A model generated the notes under the pieces. It saw only the letters and a list, made by a program, of their open reading frames with translations. It had not been told where the DNA came from and did no database searches. DNA of 64,000 nt from Pseudomonas sp. L5B5 (GTDB lineage: Bacteria > Pseudomonadota > Gammaproteobacteria > Pseudomonadales > Pseudomonadaceae), in assembly GCF_020520285.1 (NCBI RefSeq), contig NZ_CP084742.1:434001-498000 (forward strand), read 5' to 3'. Positions within the stretch are counted from its first letter, which is position 1. The number at the start of each line of letters is the position of its first letter. The position numbers and the translations under genes are program-made. Of the stretch, positions 51,130-59,630 are shown piece by piece.

Positions 51130-53390
51130 GCCTCATCCTCCCTGGAAAGTGGCGCTCCCTGGCGTCTTTCCTTGAGTAGCTGGGCCGCTTGCCGGGAGCT
51201 GACCGCTTCGCTGAAATACAGGCTCTGCACGCTCGGCAGCGTGCTGCAGGAGGGCTCGGCAGGAGGGTGGGAAGAAGGAGGAGCCCCTTCGGCGATGATG
51301 CCGATATCCAGGTCCCGGGCAAAGTTGACGATGGCCCGCAGGGTGTTGGCATTGCCTGCGTCTTCGGCTGCCCCCCTGATGAAACCATGGCCGAGCTTGA
51401 GATGATTGACCCGGTAGGTCTTCAGGTAATCGAATGAGGAATACTCGGTGCCGAAGTCGGCGATGGCGATCCTGACGCCCAGCTCGCGCAGTCGTGGCAA
51501 TACATCATTACGGGACCACGTAGTCTGGGCCAGGGTCGCCTCGGTGACATCGAAACGCAGGTCCCAGGGGGCAAGCTCCCACCGCGCGGTGGCGCGCAAT
51601 ACCTCGTAGATGAGTTCGGGCCCGCTTTTGAGCTGGGCCAGGGAAATCTTGAGCGCCATTACCGGTGGCGCAACCCCTTCGACAGACCACAGGTGCATCT
51701 GCCGGCAGGCGTGGTCGAGTATCCAGCGCCCCAGCGCGATGATGGCTCCGGTCGTTTCGGCGGCGGGTACGAAATCGCCGGCCCGCAGCAGGCCGCGCCG
51801 CGGGTGATGCCAGTTGATCTGTGCCTCCATGCCCAGGACCTTGCCGCTTTGCATGTCCAGTTCCGGTGCGTACTGCAGTTCCAGCTCGTCGCCTTCGAGG
51901 GCCAATAGCAGCTCACTGGCGATGGCCATGCGTTCGGCCACTTCCTGGGTGATGGCTTGCGAGTGGAAGTGATACTGGTTGCGGCCCAGTTCCTTGGCGC
52001 GGTACAGCGCCATGTCGGCCTGGCTCAGCAGGTCGTCGGCGTCGAGGGTGGTGGCGCTGTAGCTGCTGATGCCGATGCTGACCGAGATGTGCACGGCATT
52101 GCCGGACAAGCTGTACGCAGCCACCAGCGCATCGCGGATGTTGGCGGCCATGGCAGCCGATTGGGTCGGGTCGCTGACGTCCAGTTGCAGGATGGCGAAC
52201 TCGTCGCCACCCAGGCGCGCCACCACATCGTTTTCCCGCACCGTGAACCTGATGCGCCGGGCAACCTCCAGCAGCAGCAGGTCGCCCACCGGGTGGCCCA
52301 GGGTGTCGTTGATCCGCTTGAAATGGTCCAGGTCCAGGTAGAACACCGCGAAGGCTGCCGCGCCCCGGCGGGCTGCGGCGAACGTCTGGTGCAGGCGCTC
52401 GATCAGCGTGGCGCGGTTGGCCAGGCCGGTGAGCGCATCGGTCCGGGCCAGCAGCGCCATCTTTTCTTCGGCCAACCGGCGTTCGGTGATGTCGAGGATG
52501 ATGCCTTCGATTTCCAGGAGCCGCCCATCCTCGTCGCGTACAGGGACATAGCGGTTTTCTACCCAGCGCCAGTCTCCTTGGCCGGTGCGCAGACGAAATT
52601 CGATCGAGGCGCCCAGTGCATGGCGGTCGAGGACTCGGGCCATGGCGGCATCGACATTGGCCTGGTCATCCGGATGGATCAGTTGCTGGGCCCAGTTGGT
52701 CGCGCTCACCAGGTCGTTTGCCCGATGGCCGTAGCGGGTGATGTTGTGGGAGATGTACATCAGCGGGAACGAGGGCTCGCCGCGCAGTCGGTAGAGAATC
52801 GTCGGGCTGTTCTGCACGATGATATTGGCGTCGGACAGCTCCCTGGTGCGCTCCTGCACCGCCTGTTCCAGTTCTTCCATCTTGAGCGCGGCGTCCTCGG
52901 TCATCTGCCACTTGACCGTGAGGGCGCTGGCCATTTGCCGGATCTCGATGGCGTCGAAGGGTTTTTTCAGGATCAGCAGGCGATCGTTCACCACCAACCG
53001 CTGGTCGATGTCCTCCCAGGAGTAATCCGAGTAAGCAGTGCATAACGCCACCTGGAGTTTCGGGTCGGCCTGCCACAACCGTTCAATGGTCTGCAGGCCA
53101 TCCCAGCCCGGCGGCATGCGCATGTCGATGAAGGCCATGGCGTAGGGGCGCCCGGCAGCGAGCGCTGCTTCGAGCATTTCCAGGGCCTGGCGACCCTGGA
53201 AGGCCGAGTCCACGTCGAAGTCGATCGTCTGGTTGCCGGGCGAGGTGCCAAACAACAGGTTTTCCGTTTCATCCAGATCATTGCCTTGCCCTGTACCGGG
53301 ACACAGGATCTTGGTGAAATCGTCGTGGATCGACAGGGTGTCGTCGACGATGAGCACGCGGCGATTGATTCGGGCCGATGGCGTGCTCAT
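51126..53390 (-). CDS. REC-PAS-GGDEF-degenerate EAL response regulator, first gene of the operon
   Basis: The product is 754 residues from the ATG at 53388-53390, chosen because the receiver then aligns with the two paralogues; the frame is open 34 codons further up. REC (about 1-155) has LIVDDTLSIHDDFTKIL and IDMRMPPGWDG. A PAS with PAC follows (about 190-315). GGDEF is intact at 394-398 (RLGGDEFAIL), with an intact preceding diguanylate cyclase fold. The EAL domain has lost its key residues: EAQ at 522-524 instead of EAL, KISLAQ instead of NLSxxQ, IADFG instead of DDFG, and LKLGHGF instead of LKIDxSF. It is therefore a diguanylate cyclase with a non-catalytic EAL, possibly a GTP or c-di-GMP sensor. 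Confidence 0.9.
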   Translation of the reverse strand: MSTPSARINRRVLIVDDTLSIHDDFTKILCPGTGQGNDLDETENLLFGTSPGNQTIDFDVDSAFQGRQALEMLEAALAAGRPYAMAFIDMRMPPGWDGLQTIERLWQADPKLQVALCTAYSDYSWEDIDQRLVVNDRLLILKKPFDAIEIRQMASALTVKWQMTEDAALKMEELEQAVQERTRELSDANIIVQNSPTILYRLRGEPSFPLMYISHNITRYGHRANDLVSATNWAQQLIHPDDQANVDAAMARVLDRHALGASIEFRLRTGQGDWRWVENRYVPVRDEDGRLLEIEGIILDITERRLAEEKMALLARTDALTGLANRATLIERLHQTFAAARRGAAAFAVFYLDLDHFKRINDTLGHPVGDLLLLEVARRIRFTVRENDVVARLGGDEFAILQLDVSDPTQSAAMAANIRDALVAAYSLSGNAVHISVSIGISSYSATTLDADDLLSQADMALYRAKELGRNQYHFHSQAITQEVAERMAIASELLLALEGDELELQYAPELDMQSGKVLGMEAQINWHHPRRGLLRAGDFVPAAETTGAIIALGRWILDHACRQMHLWSVEGVAPPVMALKISLAQLKSGPELIYEVLRATARWELAPWDLRFDVTEATLAQTTWSRNDVLPRLRELGVRIAIADFGTEYSSFDYLKTYRVNHLKLGHGFIRGAAEDAGNANTLRAIVNFARDLDIGIIAEGAPPSSHPPAEPSCSTLPSVQSLYFSEAVSSRQAAQLLKERRQGAPLSREDEA

Positions 53391-53637
53391 GCTGCAACGC
53401 TCGTCGAGGCACACAGGCTTGCCATCGGGATCATCCTTTGCCCCCTCCATGTACCTGCTCACTGGCCGTGTCACACGCGGCGTATGGAGCATAGTTAGTG
53501 GGCCGGGTTTTTGCCTGCCGCATCGACGCTGCGGCTTCGTGTGGCCGCAACTGAAAAATCATCTAGCCTTTGAATCGAGTAGGGGCGCCAGTGGTGGCCC
53601 GGTTGACGGTTGCCACCCCATTTGCTCGAGGCCAAAC
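53391..53637. promoter_or_regulatory. Divergent promoter region of the signalling operon
   Basis: The 247 bp between the five-gene operon and the REC-HD gene should carry both promoters. No palindrome or known box was recognised. The region is of ordinary base composition. GAGG just ahead of 53638 is the ribosome site of the plus-strand gene. Confidence 0.5.
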
Positions 53638-54999
53638 ATGGATGAACAATCTGAGTTGACGCCGGCTGAACGGCCGAAAGTGCTGTTGGTCGATGACGAA
53701 GAGTCGATCCTCAACAGCCTGCGGCGCCTGTTGCGCGGCCAGCCTTATGAGGTGCTGCTGGCCAATGGTGGAGCCCAGGCGCTGGACATCCTGGCGCAGC
53801 GACCGGTGGACCTGGTGATGAGCGATGCACGCATGCCAGGCATGGATGGCGCCACCTTGCTGGCGAAAGTTCGGGAGGGGTATCCGGCCACCCGGCGGGT
53901 CCTGCTGACCGGCTATGCCGACCTGGACACCATCGTCAAGGCCGTCAACGACGGGCAGATCCACCAGTACTTGAGCAAGCCCTGGAACGACCAAGAACTG
54001 TTGCTGGTGCTGCGTCAGAACCTCGAGTACCAACAGGCCGAACGTGAGCTCAAGCGCTTGCAGCAACGGGTGCTGGAACAGAACCGCCAGCTCAAGGCGA
54101 ACAACGTCACCCTGGAGCAGCGGGTTGCGGCGCGGACTGCAGAGTTGCAACAGACTGCGGACATGCTGGACCTGGCCTACGAAGAGCTCAAGCACAGCTA
54201 TGTGACTGCCACCGAGGTGTTCTCGTTGTTGGCCAACCTGCGCCTGCCGGCAGACAAGCAGACCAACCGCAAGCTCATCGAGCTGGTCCGGGCCTGCTGC
54301 CGGGATCGCGGCCTGGACGAGGCTTCGAGTCGCGACCTGACCATGGCCGCGGCGCTCTACAACATCGGCAAGCTGGGGTGGAGCGATGCGATGCTGACAG
54401 CGCCGGCAGACCTGCTGCGCCATAGCGATCGAGAGCGTTACCGAGCCTACCCGGGACAGAGCGAATCGCTGCTGATGACCCTGGAGCCGATGCAGGATGC
54501 GGCGCGGCTGATCCTGCATCATCAGGAGCGCTGGGATGGCAGCGGTTTTCCCCTGCACCTCAAGGGCGAGGCGATTCCCTGGGGTTCACGGTTGCTGAAG
54601 CTGGCGGTGGATTTCATCGAGTTGCAATGTGGCCTGATCCTGGAGCGGCACCTCAATAGCGACGAAGCCCTGCTGTTCATCCGCAAATACGCGGGCCGGC
54701 TGTATGACCCCGGCCTGGTGGAGGATTTCGTGCGGCTCTGCGCCGCCTATCTCAGCGACGTGACCGTCGACGATCCAAAGGTCAAGGTCCTGGGAACCCG
54801 GGAGTTGAAGGCCGGGATGATCCTGCGGCGCAACCTGAATGCCGACAACGGCATGTTGCTGCTCAACGCCGGCAAGGTCCTCAGCGAACCGCTGGTGCAG
54901 AAGCTGATCGCCTTCGAGGCCATGGAAGGTGCCAGGTACAGCGTATTCGTCGAGGAGCCGGACGTGCCGGCGGCGACCGGCGCGCCTTTACCCGGGTAG
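53638..54999 (+). CDS. REC-HD-GYP-like protein with degenerate active site
   Basis: The product is 453 residues. The receiver (about 15-130) has LLVDDEESILNSLRRLL, MSDARMPGMDG and YLSKPWND, as in RpfG-type regulators. A coiled coil (LKRLQQRVLEQNRQLKANNV) leads to an HD-GYP-like domain (about 200-380) in which the HD pair is replaced by Tyr241-Asn242 (LYNIGKLG). His294-His295 survive in HHQERWDGSGFP, where GYP is GFP. Hydrolysis of c-di-GMP is doubtful. A C-terminal segment (KVLGTRELKAGMILRRNLNA) is typical of a related domain. It diverges from the signalling operon. Confidence 0.87.
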   Translation: MDEQSELTPAERPKVLLVDDEESILNSLRRLLRGQPYEVLLANGGAQALDILAQRPVDLVMSDARMPGMDGATLLAKVREGYPATRRVLLTGYADLDTIVKAVNDGQIHQYLSKPWNDQELLLVLRQNLEYQQAERELKRLQQRVLEQNRQLKANNVTLEQRVAARTAELQQTADMLDLAYEELKHSYVTATEVFSLLANLRLPADKQTNRKLIELVRACCRDRGLDEASSRDLTMAAALYNIGKLGWSDAMLTAPADLLRHSDRERYRAYPGQSESLLMTLEPMQDAARLILHHQERWDGSGFPLHLKGEAIPWGSRLLKLAVDFIELQCGLILERHLNSDEALLFIRKYAGRLYDPGLVEDFVRLCAAYLSDVTVDDPKVKVLGTRELKAGMILRRNLNADNGMLLLNAGKVLSEPLVQKLIAFEAMEGARYSVFVEEPDVPAATGAPLPG

Positions 55000-55214
55000 C
55001 GGCGCAGCTTGCGGTCACCATGAGGTTACAGCCCTGCGTCGGGCCGGTTTCGCTGGTATCTTGGCGCGCCGGCGCTGGCCGGTCATCCCGGGACGCTGCG
55101 GCGTACCTGTCATGTTCCTGCAACGCCTGCATGCCAATAAGGATCCGCTATGTTTGATCAGCGCCGCCTCGATACCGGGGCCCGGACGCGTCCGTTTTCC
55201 AAGGAGAGGTCACG

Positions 55215-55871
55215 ATGAGAAAGCTTTTTGCCCTGACGGCGGCCCTGGTGCTGACCCTGGGGATGGTGGGTATCAGCGATGCGCGTTCGCCCAGGCAGCA
55301 ACGCGATTCGGTGGCCGGCACTTTCGACTATTACCTGCTGAGCCTGTCCTGGTCACCGACCTTCTGCCTGATGCACCCGGACAACGAGCAGTGCTCGGGC
55401 AAGGGCTACGGGTTTGTCCTGCATGGCTTGTGGCCGCAGTACGCCCGTGGCGGCTGGCCGGAGTCCTGCCCGCCGTTGACCCAGTTGAACCAGGAGGAAC
55501 GCGCCAGGGGCCTGACCCTGTTCCCCACCGAGAAGCTGCTCAAGCACGAGTGGAGCAAGCACGGCACGTGCAGTGGACTGGGGGCCATGGGTTACCTGGA
55601 CGCGGCTGACAAGGCCCTGGCCAAGGTACAGATCCCCGAGACCCTGCAACCCTCGACCAGCGTGCGCTACTACGAGGCAGCAGAAATTGCCCAGCAGATA
55701 CGCCAGAGCAACCCGGGGATCACGGCCAACGGTGTGGCGGTCCTGTGCAGCGGCCCCGAGTTGTCGGAAGTGCGGGTGTGCCTGGGCAAGGACCTGGAAT
55801 TCGCCGATTGCGGCAAGGGCGTGAAGACCCAGTGCCGCTCCGGGCAGATTCGCGTACCGCCGATTCGTTGA
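55215..55871 (+). CDS. Ribonuclease T2 family protein (RNase I-like)
   Basis: The product is 218 residues with AAGGAGAGG at the ribosome site. Residues 1-24 form a signal peptide, so it is periplasmic or secreted. Both catalytic segments are present: CAS-1 with His70 (LHGLWPQ) and CAS-2 with His111, Glu112 and His116 (KHEWSKHGTC). Several cysteines are in positions typical of disulfides. It degrades RNA to 3' nucleotides without metal. The length is a little under that of E. coli RNase I. The gene stands alone. Confidence 0.92.
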   Translation: MRKLFALTAALVLTLGMVGISDARSPRQQRDSVAGTFDYYLLSLSWSPTFCLMHPDNEQCSGKGYGFVLHGLWPQYARGGWPESCPPLTQLNQEERARGLTLFPTEKLLKHEWSKHGTCSGLGAMGYLDAADKALAKVQIPETLQPSTSVRYYEAAEIAQQIRQSNPGITANGVAVLCSGPELSEVRVCLGKDLEFADCGKGVKTQCRSGQIRVPPIR

Positions 55872-55924
55872 AGACCCGCCCGGCCTGCCGGCGCCCACCC
55901 ACACGGGCGGGGGCCGGTTCCTGG

Positions 55925-56785
55925 CTACAGGGCGGCGAGCAGGTGCTGCAGGTGCTCGACGGTGGCCGCAGTGCAATCCTCCATCGGCGCCCGCAGATGG
56001 GGTTCGATCAAGCCCTGCCGGGCCAGCAGCGCCTTGACCGGTGCCGGGTTGGGTTCACTGAACAACCCCTGGATCAACGGCGCCAGTTGCATGAAGGTGG
56101 CCCTGGCGGCGTGCAGTTGCTGGTCCACGACCTGGCGCTGCAATTGCACGAACAGGTCGGGGCGGATATGCGCCGAGGCGGTGATCGCGCCGCTGGCGCC
56201 CAGGCAGAGGGCGCTGAACAGCTGCAGGTCTTCGCCGCACAATACCTGCACCTCGCCACTGGCCAGCAGCGCCAGGGTCTTTTCCAGGTTGCCGCCACAG
56301 TCCTTGACCGCCGCGATCCGCGGATGGCGGACGATGTTCAGCAACGTCTGCTGATTCAGGGTCACGCCGGTGCGGTAGGGGATGTCGTAGACGATCAGCG
56401 GCACGCTGGAGGCGTCGGCCACGTGGTGGAAGAAAGTCTCCAGGGCGGCCTGGGAGGGGCGGATGTAATAGGGTGCGGGTACCAGCAGGCCGGCCACCGG
56501 ACGCTCCAGCACCTGGCGCTGCATGTCCAGTAGCGCCTGCAGGTTGTTGCCTGCCAGCCCCATGAGCACGTGCCCGGCAGGCGCCAGCTCCAGCAGCGTA
56601 TCGAGCACGGCCAGTTGCTCGTCCTTGTCCAGGGCGGCCGCTTCGCCGGTGGTGCCGCAGGCCACCAGGCCGGCGACTCCGCTTTCCAGCAGGTGGGCCG
56701 CCAGGTGGCGCAGGGCGGCGAAATCGATGGCGCCGTTGCGAAAGGGGGTAACGATGGGAACCCAGATACCTTGAAACGATGACAT
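55925..56785 (-). CDS. DapA/NAL-family class I aldolase (dihydrodipicolinate synthase-like)
   Basis: The product is 286 residues behind an AGGAGA site. The DapA fold signatures are present: TPFRNGAIDFAALRHL, GTTGEAAALDKDE with Thr44 and Thr45, Tyr133 (IVYDIPYRTG), and the Schiff-base Lys161 (AAVKDCGGN), all at the same numbers as in E. coli DapA. It is a good candidate for 4-hydroxy-tetrahydrodipicolinate synthase or for a paralogue acting on another keto acid. No lysine-pathway neighbours are present, and Pseudomonas genomes usually carry several DapA-like genes, so I leave the symbol empty. Confidence 0.85.
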   Translation of the reverse strand: MSSFQGIWVPIVTPFRNGAIDFAALRHLAAHLLESGVAGLVACGTTGEAAALDKDEQLAVLDTLLELAPAGHVLMGLAGNNLQALLDMQRQVLERPVAGLLVPAPYYIRPSQAALETFFHHVADASSVPLIVYDIPYRTGVTLNQQTLLNIVRHPRIAAVKDCGGNLEKTLALLASGEVQVLCGEDLQLFSALCLGASGAITASAHIRPDLFVQLQRQVVDQQLHAARATFMQLAPLIQGLFSEPNPAPVKALLARQGLIEPHLRAPMEDCTAATVEHLQHLLAAL

Positions 56786-57385
56786 GCATGTTCTCCTGAT
56801 ACTTGACCGTCGGGTCGTCGTCAGAGGAGTGGAAGGGCGGTCGGCAAGGGGGGTGTCCGTAGCGAGGTCCTGTCAGCTCATCTGACGGGACACAGCGCCC
56901 CGGTCACATGAGCGGCTGTTTCTTCGATTTGCTGCTGCAGGCCACGCATGCCGGGGCCTTGGCATTCTGGCCAATGGCGCGCGGATCGTGGGAGGAAGCG
57001 TAGGGCATGGTGGCTGGCAGCTCGCAAACAAGGGGCCCAGTTTCAATAACCGCCCGGCGTGTTGTCAATCCTCGCCGGGTGCGGCCCAGGGTCTCGGGGG
57101 ACCGGTGGTGCCAAACCGTCGGCCAGTGTGCTCAGGCAGGTATTCGGTTGCCAGGCTATGCATTGATCCAGGTCAATGATGTTGCAGATTGTCGACGGGT
57201 AGCCAGCGTTCACGTCCCACATTCCATAGCGCTTGCCAGGGCGCTATCTACACTCGACTCCACCGGCGCCGACTGCCGGGGAAGTCTTGCCGGGGTGCAG
57301 GAGCTGTCTTCGGGTCATCGCAGGATGCGCACGTTGCTGTTTGATCATGACGGACAATCATCAGACTTCCTGCGAGGTTTTTCCG
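56786..57385. other. 600-bp gap: divergent promoters, ANR box, long aer leader
   Basis: No protein gene is supported. A stem-loop (TCCTGTCAG...CTGACGGGA, 56869-56889, one G-U pair) lies near the middle. The ANR box at 57163-57176 is listed separately. The last 200 bp form the untranslated leader of the chemoreceptor gene. A minus-strand frame upstream (57248-57661) is a shadow. Confidence 0.55.
57163..57176 (+). promoter_or_regulatory. ANR (FNR-type) box upstream of aer
   Basis: TTGATCCAGGTCAA matches the ANR/FNR consensus TTGAT-N4-RTCAA. If it acts from -41.5, the transcript would start near 57211, about 175 bases before the GTG. Anaerobic activation of aer by ANR has been reported in other Pseudomonas, so the position makes biological sense. 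Confidence 0.8.
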
Positions 57386-58951
57386 GTGAAAAACAATCTC
57401 CCAGTGACTCAGCGCGAGCGGGTGTTTCCTGCCGAGCAGCGCCTCATCTCCGCCACCGACACCCATGGCAAGCTGACCTACTGCAACGACGAGTTCGTGG
57501 CGGTCAGCGGTTTTGCCCGCGAGCAGTTGATCGGCAGCCCGCACAACATCGTGCGCCACCCGGACATGCCTGCGGCGGTGTTCGCCCATATGTGGTCCTA
57601 CCTCAAGGACGGCAAGAGCTGGATGGGCATCGTCAAGAACCGCTGCGAGAACGGCGACCACTACTGGGTCAACGCCTATGTCACGCCGATCTTCAGCGAA
57701 GGCGTGGTCACCGGCTACGAGTCGGTGCGGGTCAAGCCCGAGCGCGAACAGGTCGAGCGGGCCGGGGCCCTTTACCAGCGCATGCGTGGCGCCAACCTGG
57801 CCTTGCCCTGGAGCCAGCGGCTGCTGGTGGCTGGCGAGGCCATGCTACCGCCGATGCTGGCCCTGGCCGCCAGCGCCCTGGCCAGTTGGCTGGGCGGCCC
57901 CTGGAGCGGCTTGGCCACGGCCGTGGTCGGGCTGTTCGCCGTGCAGGCCCATGGCACCTATCGCACTCGACGCTTGCTGACGCGCATCAGTGCGGTGTCC
58001 CTGGGCAGCTTCGACAGTGAGCTCATCGCTCGCACCTATACCGACGAACGAGGCCCGGTGGCGCGTTTGCAGATGATCCTGATCAGCGAAGCGGCGAAGA
58101 TCCGCACCGCCCTCAGTCGGCTGGGAGACTACGCCAACCAGGCGGCGGCGCTGGCGTCCAATAGCCAGAGCCTGTCGCGCCAGGCGGAGTCGGCCCTGGG
58201 CAAGCAGCGCGACGAGGCGGACATGGCGGCCACGGCGATGAACCAGATGGCCGCCTCCATCGCCCAGGTCTCGGTGCATGTGCAAGACACCGCCTCGGCG
58301 GCCGACCAGGTCAACGAGCTGACCCACGTCGGTTCCCAGGAGGCCCGGCGGACCCGGGTGATGATCGAGAAGCTGGCCGGCACCGTCGAGGCGGTCAGCC
58401 AGTCGGTACAGGGCCTGGCCGACGAAACCCAATCGATCCAGCTGGCGGCCAACATGATCCATTCCATCGCCGAGCAGACCAACCTGCTGGCACTCAACGC
58501 CGCCATCGAGGCGGCGCGTGCCGGGGAGCAGGGCAGGGGTTTTGCGGTGGTGGCCGACGAGGTGCGGGCGCTGGCGTCCAAGACCCGCGAATCGACCCAG
58601 AGCATCCAGCAGATCATCGCCACCTTGCAGGAGGTGGCCAGCCAGGCGGTGGAAGTAGCCCGCCAGGGCAGTGTCGAGGCGCGCTCCGGGGTGGCCCAGG
58701 TGATCAGCACGGAGCAGGCCCTGGATGGCATCAACCTGGCGATGGAGCGCATCCAGCAGATGAGCCAGCAGATGGCCGCCGCCTCCGAGCAGCAGGCCCA
58801 TGTGGCCGAGGAAATCTCCGGGCAGATCACCAATATCGCCCGGGTCTCGGACCAGAATGCCGACATCGCCGTGCATTCCTGCAGCATCGGTGGCGACCTG
58901 GAGTCCACGGCCCATGAGCTCAATGCCCTGGTGACCCGTTTCAACAGCTGA
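57386..58951 (+). CDS. aer: Aer, PAS-containing aerotaxis receptor
   Basis: The product is 521 residues from the GTG at 57386, the usual Pseudomonas Aer length. GAGG 8 bases upstream supports this start over an ATG 39 bases further up that lacks a ribosome site. The N-terminus ([20 protein letters not shown]) and the PAS domain ([53 protein letters not shown]) match Aer, where PAS binds FAD and reports redox state. One hydrophobic region (about residues 155-190) anchors the protein. The signalling tip is [20 protein letters not shown], typical of methyl-accepting proteins. The ANR box upstream suggests oxygen-responsive expression. Confidence 0.92.
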   Translation: MKNNLPVTQRERVFPAEQRLISATDTHGKLTYCNDEFVAVSGFAREQLIGSPHNIVRHPDMPAAVFAHMWSYLKDGKSWMGIVKNRCENGDHYWVNAYVTPIFSEGVVTGYESVRVKPEREQVERAGALYQRMRGANLALPWSQRLLVAGEAMLPPMLALAASALASWLGGPWSGLATAVVGLFAVQAHGTYRTRRLLTRISAVSLGSFDSELIARTYTDERGPVARLQMILISEAAKIRTALSRLGDYANQAAALASNSQSLSRQAESALGKQRDEADMAATAMNQMAASIAQVSVHVQDTASAADQVNELTHVGSQEARRTRVMIEKLAGTVEAVSQSVQGLADETQSIQLAANMIHSIAEQTNLLALNAAIEAARAGEQGRGFAVVADEVRALASKTRESTQSIQQIIATLQEVASQAVEVARQGSVEARSGVAQVISTEQALDGINLAMERIQQMSQQMAAASEQQAHVAEEISGQITNIARVSDQNADIAVHSCSIGGDLESTAHELNALVTRFNS

Positions 58952-59045
58952 ACCGGCCGAAGCAGGGTTGTTTTGTTCAATACGCCGCGGTCCTTGCCCC
59001 TTAGCCTGTGTGCGGTCGATCCGACCCAGACTTGAGAGGCAAGCG

Positions 59046-59630
59046 ATGAGCGTAGTGTTTTCCATGGTGGCCTTTGCCCTGGCCGCCTCCATTACCCCGG
59101 GGCCGGTGAATATCCTGGCACTGGGCAGCGGGGCCCGTTTCGGTTTCAGGGCCAGCCTGCGCCACGTCGGTGGCGCGACCCTGGGTTTTACCGTGCTGCT
59201 GGTGCTGACCGGCCTTGGGCTGCACGAGCTGCTGCGCCAATGGCCAGTGCTGACCCAGGGCATCCGCCTGTTCGGTGTGGCGTTCCTGTTGTACATGGCC
59301 TGGAAGCTGGCCCGCGATGATGGCCAGGTGTCTGCCGACGACCAGGCCAGGGCGCCCTCTGCCTGGTACGGCGCGTTGATGCAGTGGCTCAACCCCAAGG
59401 CGTGGCTGGCGTGCGTGGCGGGCATGGGGGTGTTTGCCAGCGATGGCGAAACGCGGCAGGTGTGGCTGTTCGCCGCGGTGTATTTGGTTATCTGCTACCT
59501 GTCCATCGCCTGTTGGGCTTATGCCGGCAGCTGCCTGCGCCACTACCTGGAGAACCCTTCGAGCATGCGCCTGTTCAACCGTGGCATGGCGACATTGCTG
59601 GTGCTCAGCGCGGCGTACTTGCTTGCCTGA
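59046..59630 (+). CDS. LysE-family amino acid exporter
   Basis: The product is 194 residues with six predicted membrane segments. The LysE/RhtB pattern is present: LAASITPGPVNILALGSGAR at residues 10-29 and MAWKLARDDGQVSADDQ, with FNRGMATLLVLSAAYL at the C-terminus. Members export lysine, arginine, threonine, homoserine or cysteine derivatives. Its last 26 bases overlap the end of the convergent AraC gene. Substrate unknown. Confidence 0.85.
   Translation: MSVVFSMVAFALAASITPGPVNILALGSGARFGFRASLRHVGGATLGFTVLLVLTGLGLHELLRQWPVLTQGIRLFGVAFLLYMAWKLARDDGQVSADDQARAPSAWYGALMQWLNPKAWLACVAGMGVFASDGETRQVWLFAAVYLVICYLSIACWAYAGSCLRHYLENPSSMRLFNRGMATLLVLSAAYLLA

Noticed and set aside
55925..56785. Assigning this gene as the lysine-pathway dapA
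   Set aside because: All catalytic residues agree, but no lysine-synthesis neighbours are present and Pseudomonas has multiple DapA paralogues, so the symbol is not assigned.
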